Below are positions 61,888 to 64,000 of a stretch of 64,000 nt of DNA, in pieces (positions within the stretch are counted from its first letter, which is position 1; every line of letters begins with the position of its first letter). The notes beneath the pieces were generated by a model, which was given only the letters and a program-made list of their open reading frames with translations, ran no database searches and was not told the origin of the DNA. This DNA comes from Caballeronia concitans (lineage in GTDB: Bacteria > Pseudomonadota > Gammaproteobacteria > Burkholderiales > Burkholderiaceae), in contig NZ_FCNV02000007.1 of NCBI RefSeq assembly GCF_001544615.1, positions 186,001-250,000 of the forward strand, written 5' to 3'. The position numbers were made by a program, and so were the translations under genes.

Positions 61888-63198
61888 TCAACTTCTCGAG
61901 GTACTGCTCGCATGGTCCTCTGCGCCGTCGGCGTCGCCCGGCGTCGGCGCGCGCAGCATCCGGACGAGACGCGCGCGATCGCAGGCGCCTTCCCACATCG
62001 AAACGAAGATCACCGCGCACGCGTTGCTGATCACGCTCGTGAGGGCGCGTGCTTCGGACATGAAGCGGTCGATGCCCACCAGTAGCGCCACGCCCGCGAC
62101 GGGGAGATCGGGAATCACCGTCAGCGTCGCGACGAGCGCCACGAGGCCGCTCCCGGACACGCCGGCCGCTCCTTTGGACGTAAGCAGCATGACCGCGAGC
62201 ATCATCGCGATCTGCGACGCGGAGAGCGAGACGTCGCAGGCCTGCGCGATGAACATCGAAGCAAGCGTCAGGTAGATCGCGGTGCCGTCGAGATTGAACG
62301 AATAGCCTGCGGGCAACACGAGTCCCACGACACCCTTGTCGCAGCCGAGCATTTCCAGCTTCGTGATCAGGCGCGGCAACACCGGTTCCGTCGACGAAGT
62401 CGCCAGGACGATCAGCAATTCCTCGCGCAGATAACGCAAGAGCCGCCAAAGGGCGAAGCCGTGCAAGCGCGCGAGCGGAGCAAGGACGAGTGCCACGAAC
62501 AGCACGCATGCCACATAGAACGACACCATCAACATGCCGAGTGAGCCGACCGAGCGAATCCCGAAGCGGCCCACCGTGAAAGCCATCGCGCCGAATGCGC
62601 CGAGCGGCGCGAGCCGCATGATCATCGCGAGAATGCGAAACAGCGCCTGGGCGATGCCATCGATGAGCGCGAGTACAGGCCGGCCTGCACCCGGATGCAG
62701 ATTCAGTGCGAAGCCGAATAGCAGCGAGAGCAGCAGCACCGGCAGCACCTCGCCCTTCTCGAAGGCGCCAAGCATCGTTTCGGGGATGACGTTCAGTGCG
62801 AAGGCGACGAAGCCATCCGGATGCGCCTGCTTCACATACTGCGCGAAGATCGTCGTATCGAGACTTCGGGCGTCGATATGCATGCCCGCGCCGGGCCGCA
62901 TTGTAAATGCCGTGACGAGTCCCAGCGCGAGCGCCACGGCAGTCAGAAAATAAAAGAGTCCCAACGCCCGGAAGATTACGCGACCGATGGCCTTTCCGCT
63001 CGCGACAGACGTGACCCCGGAGACGATCGTGCAGAAGACGATCGGCGTAATCATCATCCTTACGAGGCCGACAAAGCCGTCGCTGACAGGCTTGAGAAGC
63101 GAGCCGGCTTGCGGCCAGAAGTGCCCGAGTGCCATGCCGAGCAACATGCCCAGCACGACCTGCACATAGAGCAGACGAAGCGTTCTCGCCACCCTCAC
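61888..63198 (-). CDS. dctA: C4-dicarboxylate:cation symporter
   Basis: Sodium- or proton-coupled DAACS carrier of 436 residues. It has RLLYVQVVLGMLLGMALGHFWPQAG, FVGLVRMMITPIVFCTIVSGVTSV, the serine-rich reentrant loop VLATSSTEPVLPRLITKLEMLG and the transport motif GYSFNLDGTAIYLTLASMFIAQA, then LTSKGAAGVSGSGLVALVATL. The start is GTG at 63198, which overlaps the stop of the LysR gene (GTGA). It takes up succinate, fumarate, malate and perhaps oxaloacetate, a product of citrate cleavage. Confidence 0.9.
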   Translation of the reverse strand: MRVARTLRLLYVQVVLGMLLGMALGHFWPQAGSLLKPVSDGFVGLVRMMITPIVFCTIVSGVTSVASGKAIGRVIFRALGLFYFLTAVALALGLVTAFTMRPGAGMHIDARSLDTTIFAQYVKQAHPDGFVAFALNVIPETMLGAFEKGEVLPVLLLSLLFGFALNLHPGAGRPVLALIDGIAQALFRILAMIMRLAPLGAFGAMAFTVGRFGIRSVGSLGMLMVSFYVACVLFVALVLAPLARLHGFALWRLLRYLREELLIVLATSSTEPVLPRLITKLEMLGCDKGVVGLVLPAGYSFNLDGTAIYLTLASMFIAQACDVSLSASQIAMMLAVMLLTSKGAAGVSGSGLVALVATLTVIPDLPVAGVALLVGIDRFMSEARALTSVISNACAVIFVSMWEGACDRARLVRMLRAPTPGDADGAEDHASSTSRS

Positions 63199-64000
63199 GA
63201 TGCGGGCTTCCTGCTCGGGCGCGCTTTCCGAGCTACGTCGTCGGTTGATGTGCCGCTGCTCCTGACATCGCCTCTCATATCGAGAATCGTTTGATGAAAC
63301 TCCTGCGCGGTCGGCGTCAGCGTGCGTCCGCGGCGCCTCACGATCCCCACCCGTCGCTTCACGACGGGGTCGACCAGCGGCACACTCGTGAGGATGTGGT
63401 GATTGCGTCCGGGCATGGCCATCGACGGTACGGCGGCGACGCCAAGGCCCGCTTCCACCAGGCCAAGCATGGTCGTGACGTGACGTGTTTCGCACACGCT
63501 CGGTGCGCGCGGCGACACAGCCGAAAGAGCCTGATCGAGCAACAGACGATTGCCTGACGTCTTGTCCACGGAAACGTATTCGTGCTCGTAGAGCTCGTTC
63601 CAGGTCACGCGTTTCTTGCGCGCGAGCGGGTGGTCACGACGGCAAGCCGCAACGAACTGCTCCTGCAGCAGCACTTTGAAGTCGACCTCGGACTCCTGGC
63701 TTCCCATGAAGCTGACACCGAAATCGGCCTCGCCGCTGATGACGGCGGAGAGCACCTCGTTCGCGCTCGCATCGAGCAATTTCACCCTGATGCGCGGAAA
63801 ACGGCGATGGAAGCTCGCAACCGCGCTTGGCAGAAAGTAGTAGGCCACGGATGGCACACAGGCAATGGTTACATGACCCAATCGGCTCGATGAGACATCG
63901 CGGATGCCGAGCAGGGCGACATCGAGATCGTCCAGCAACTGCTCCGCGCTCGGCGCGAATGCCCGGCCGACAGTCGTGAGCGTCACGCTGCGCGTGGTGC
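63195..64000 (-). CDS. LysR-family regulator (N terminus beyond the window)
   Basis: C-terminal 268 residues of a LysR regulator. The frame is open to the window edge and starts there with TTRSVTLTTVGRAFAPSAEQLLDDLD, the end of the DNA-binding domain and the linker helix. The effector domain has VTIACVPSVAYYFLPSAVASFHRRFPRIRVKLLD, GEADFGVSFMG and GLVEAGLGVAAVPSMAMP. It is translationally coupled to dctA and is the nearest candidate to bind the two ATTGAT-N11-ATCAAT boxes. Confidence 0.87.
   Translation of the reverse strand, partial: TTRSVTLTTVGRAFAPSAEQLLDDLDVALLGIRDVSSSRLGHVTIACVPSVAYYFLPSAVASFHRRFPRIRVKLLDASANEVLSAVISGEADFGVSFMGSQESEVDFKVLLQEQFVAACRRDHPLARKKRVTWNELYEHEYVSVDKTSGNRLLLDQALSAVSPRAPSVCETRHVTTMLGLVEAGLGVAAVPSMAMPGRNHHILTSVPLVDPVVKRRVGIVRRRGRTLTPTAQEFHQTILDMRGDVRSSGTSTDDVARKARPSRKPAS

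Overview
The window looks like a large replicon of a Burkholderiaceae bacterium close to Caballeronia or Paraburkholderia. It is GC-rich, densely coded and full of LysR/IclR/DeoR-controlled catabolic modules and ABC/MFS transporters. A decayed H-NS gene carries the YRDP..GATWSGRG motif typical of the order. This assignment is inference from gene content; no rRNA, tRNA, CRISPR array or intact insertion sequence was seen.

Layout. 1-191: start of an unknown membrane protein running out of the window. 0.6-11.0 kb: a complete 2-deoxyribose-type operon (aldolase, aldehyde dehydrogenase, FucU/RbsD-like mutarotase, PfkB kinase, four-gene sugar ABC transporter) with a DeoR regulator and a near-classical DeoR operator. 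11.1-19.3 kb: mixed genes (unknown protein, two hydrolases, ECF sigma/anti-sigma pair, a LysR regulator with two DNA-binding domains, an NfeR/NfeF-like iron module, two AhpD-like proteins). 18.7-28.8 kb: organosulfur island with tauABC, ssuABC and three flavin-dependent monooxygenases. 29.1-31.4 kb: three-gene cassette of unknown purpose (TupA-like ATP-grasp, DUF6875-like, diiron metallo-beta-lactamase fold). 31.6-40.4 kb: rearranged zone with a duplicated 113-bp leader, an amino-acid-type ABC transporter lacking its ATPase, and remains of ssuD, hns, a chemoreceptor and a cytochrome c beside intact chemoreceptor and streptogramin-lyase-like genes. 40.5-54.6 kb: a catabolic cluster built from shikimate-pathway folds (two AroQ, one AroE plus a broken second AroE) with CoA transferase, MaoC, ketopantoate-reductase-like, VOC and Gfo/Idh/MocA proteins, two MHS-family MFS carriers and IclR/LysR regulators. 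55.2-64 kb: citrate module with a two-subunit ATP-citrate-lyase-like enzyme, a CitA-like carrier, an orphan ModA-like binding protein, DctA and a LysR regulator.

How they fit. The deo operon should import deoxyribose, phosphorylate it, split it to glyceraldehyde-3-phosphate and acetaldehyde, and oxidise the acetaldehyde. The sulfur island scavenges taurine, sulfonates and sulfones. The shikimate-fold cluster probably degrades a quinate- or shikimate-like carbocycle, but its substrate cannot be read from sequence. In the last module citrate would be imported and cleaved by an ATP- and CoA-dependent lyase. The lyase genes and the carrier gene share an upstream ATTGAT-N11-ATCAAT element fitting a LysR box. 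This module and the shikimate-fold cluster are the best candidates for undescribed biology.
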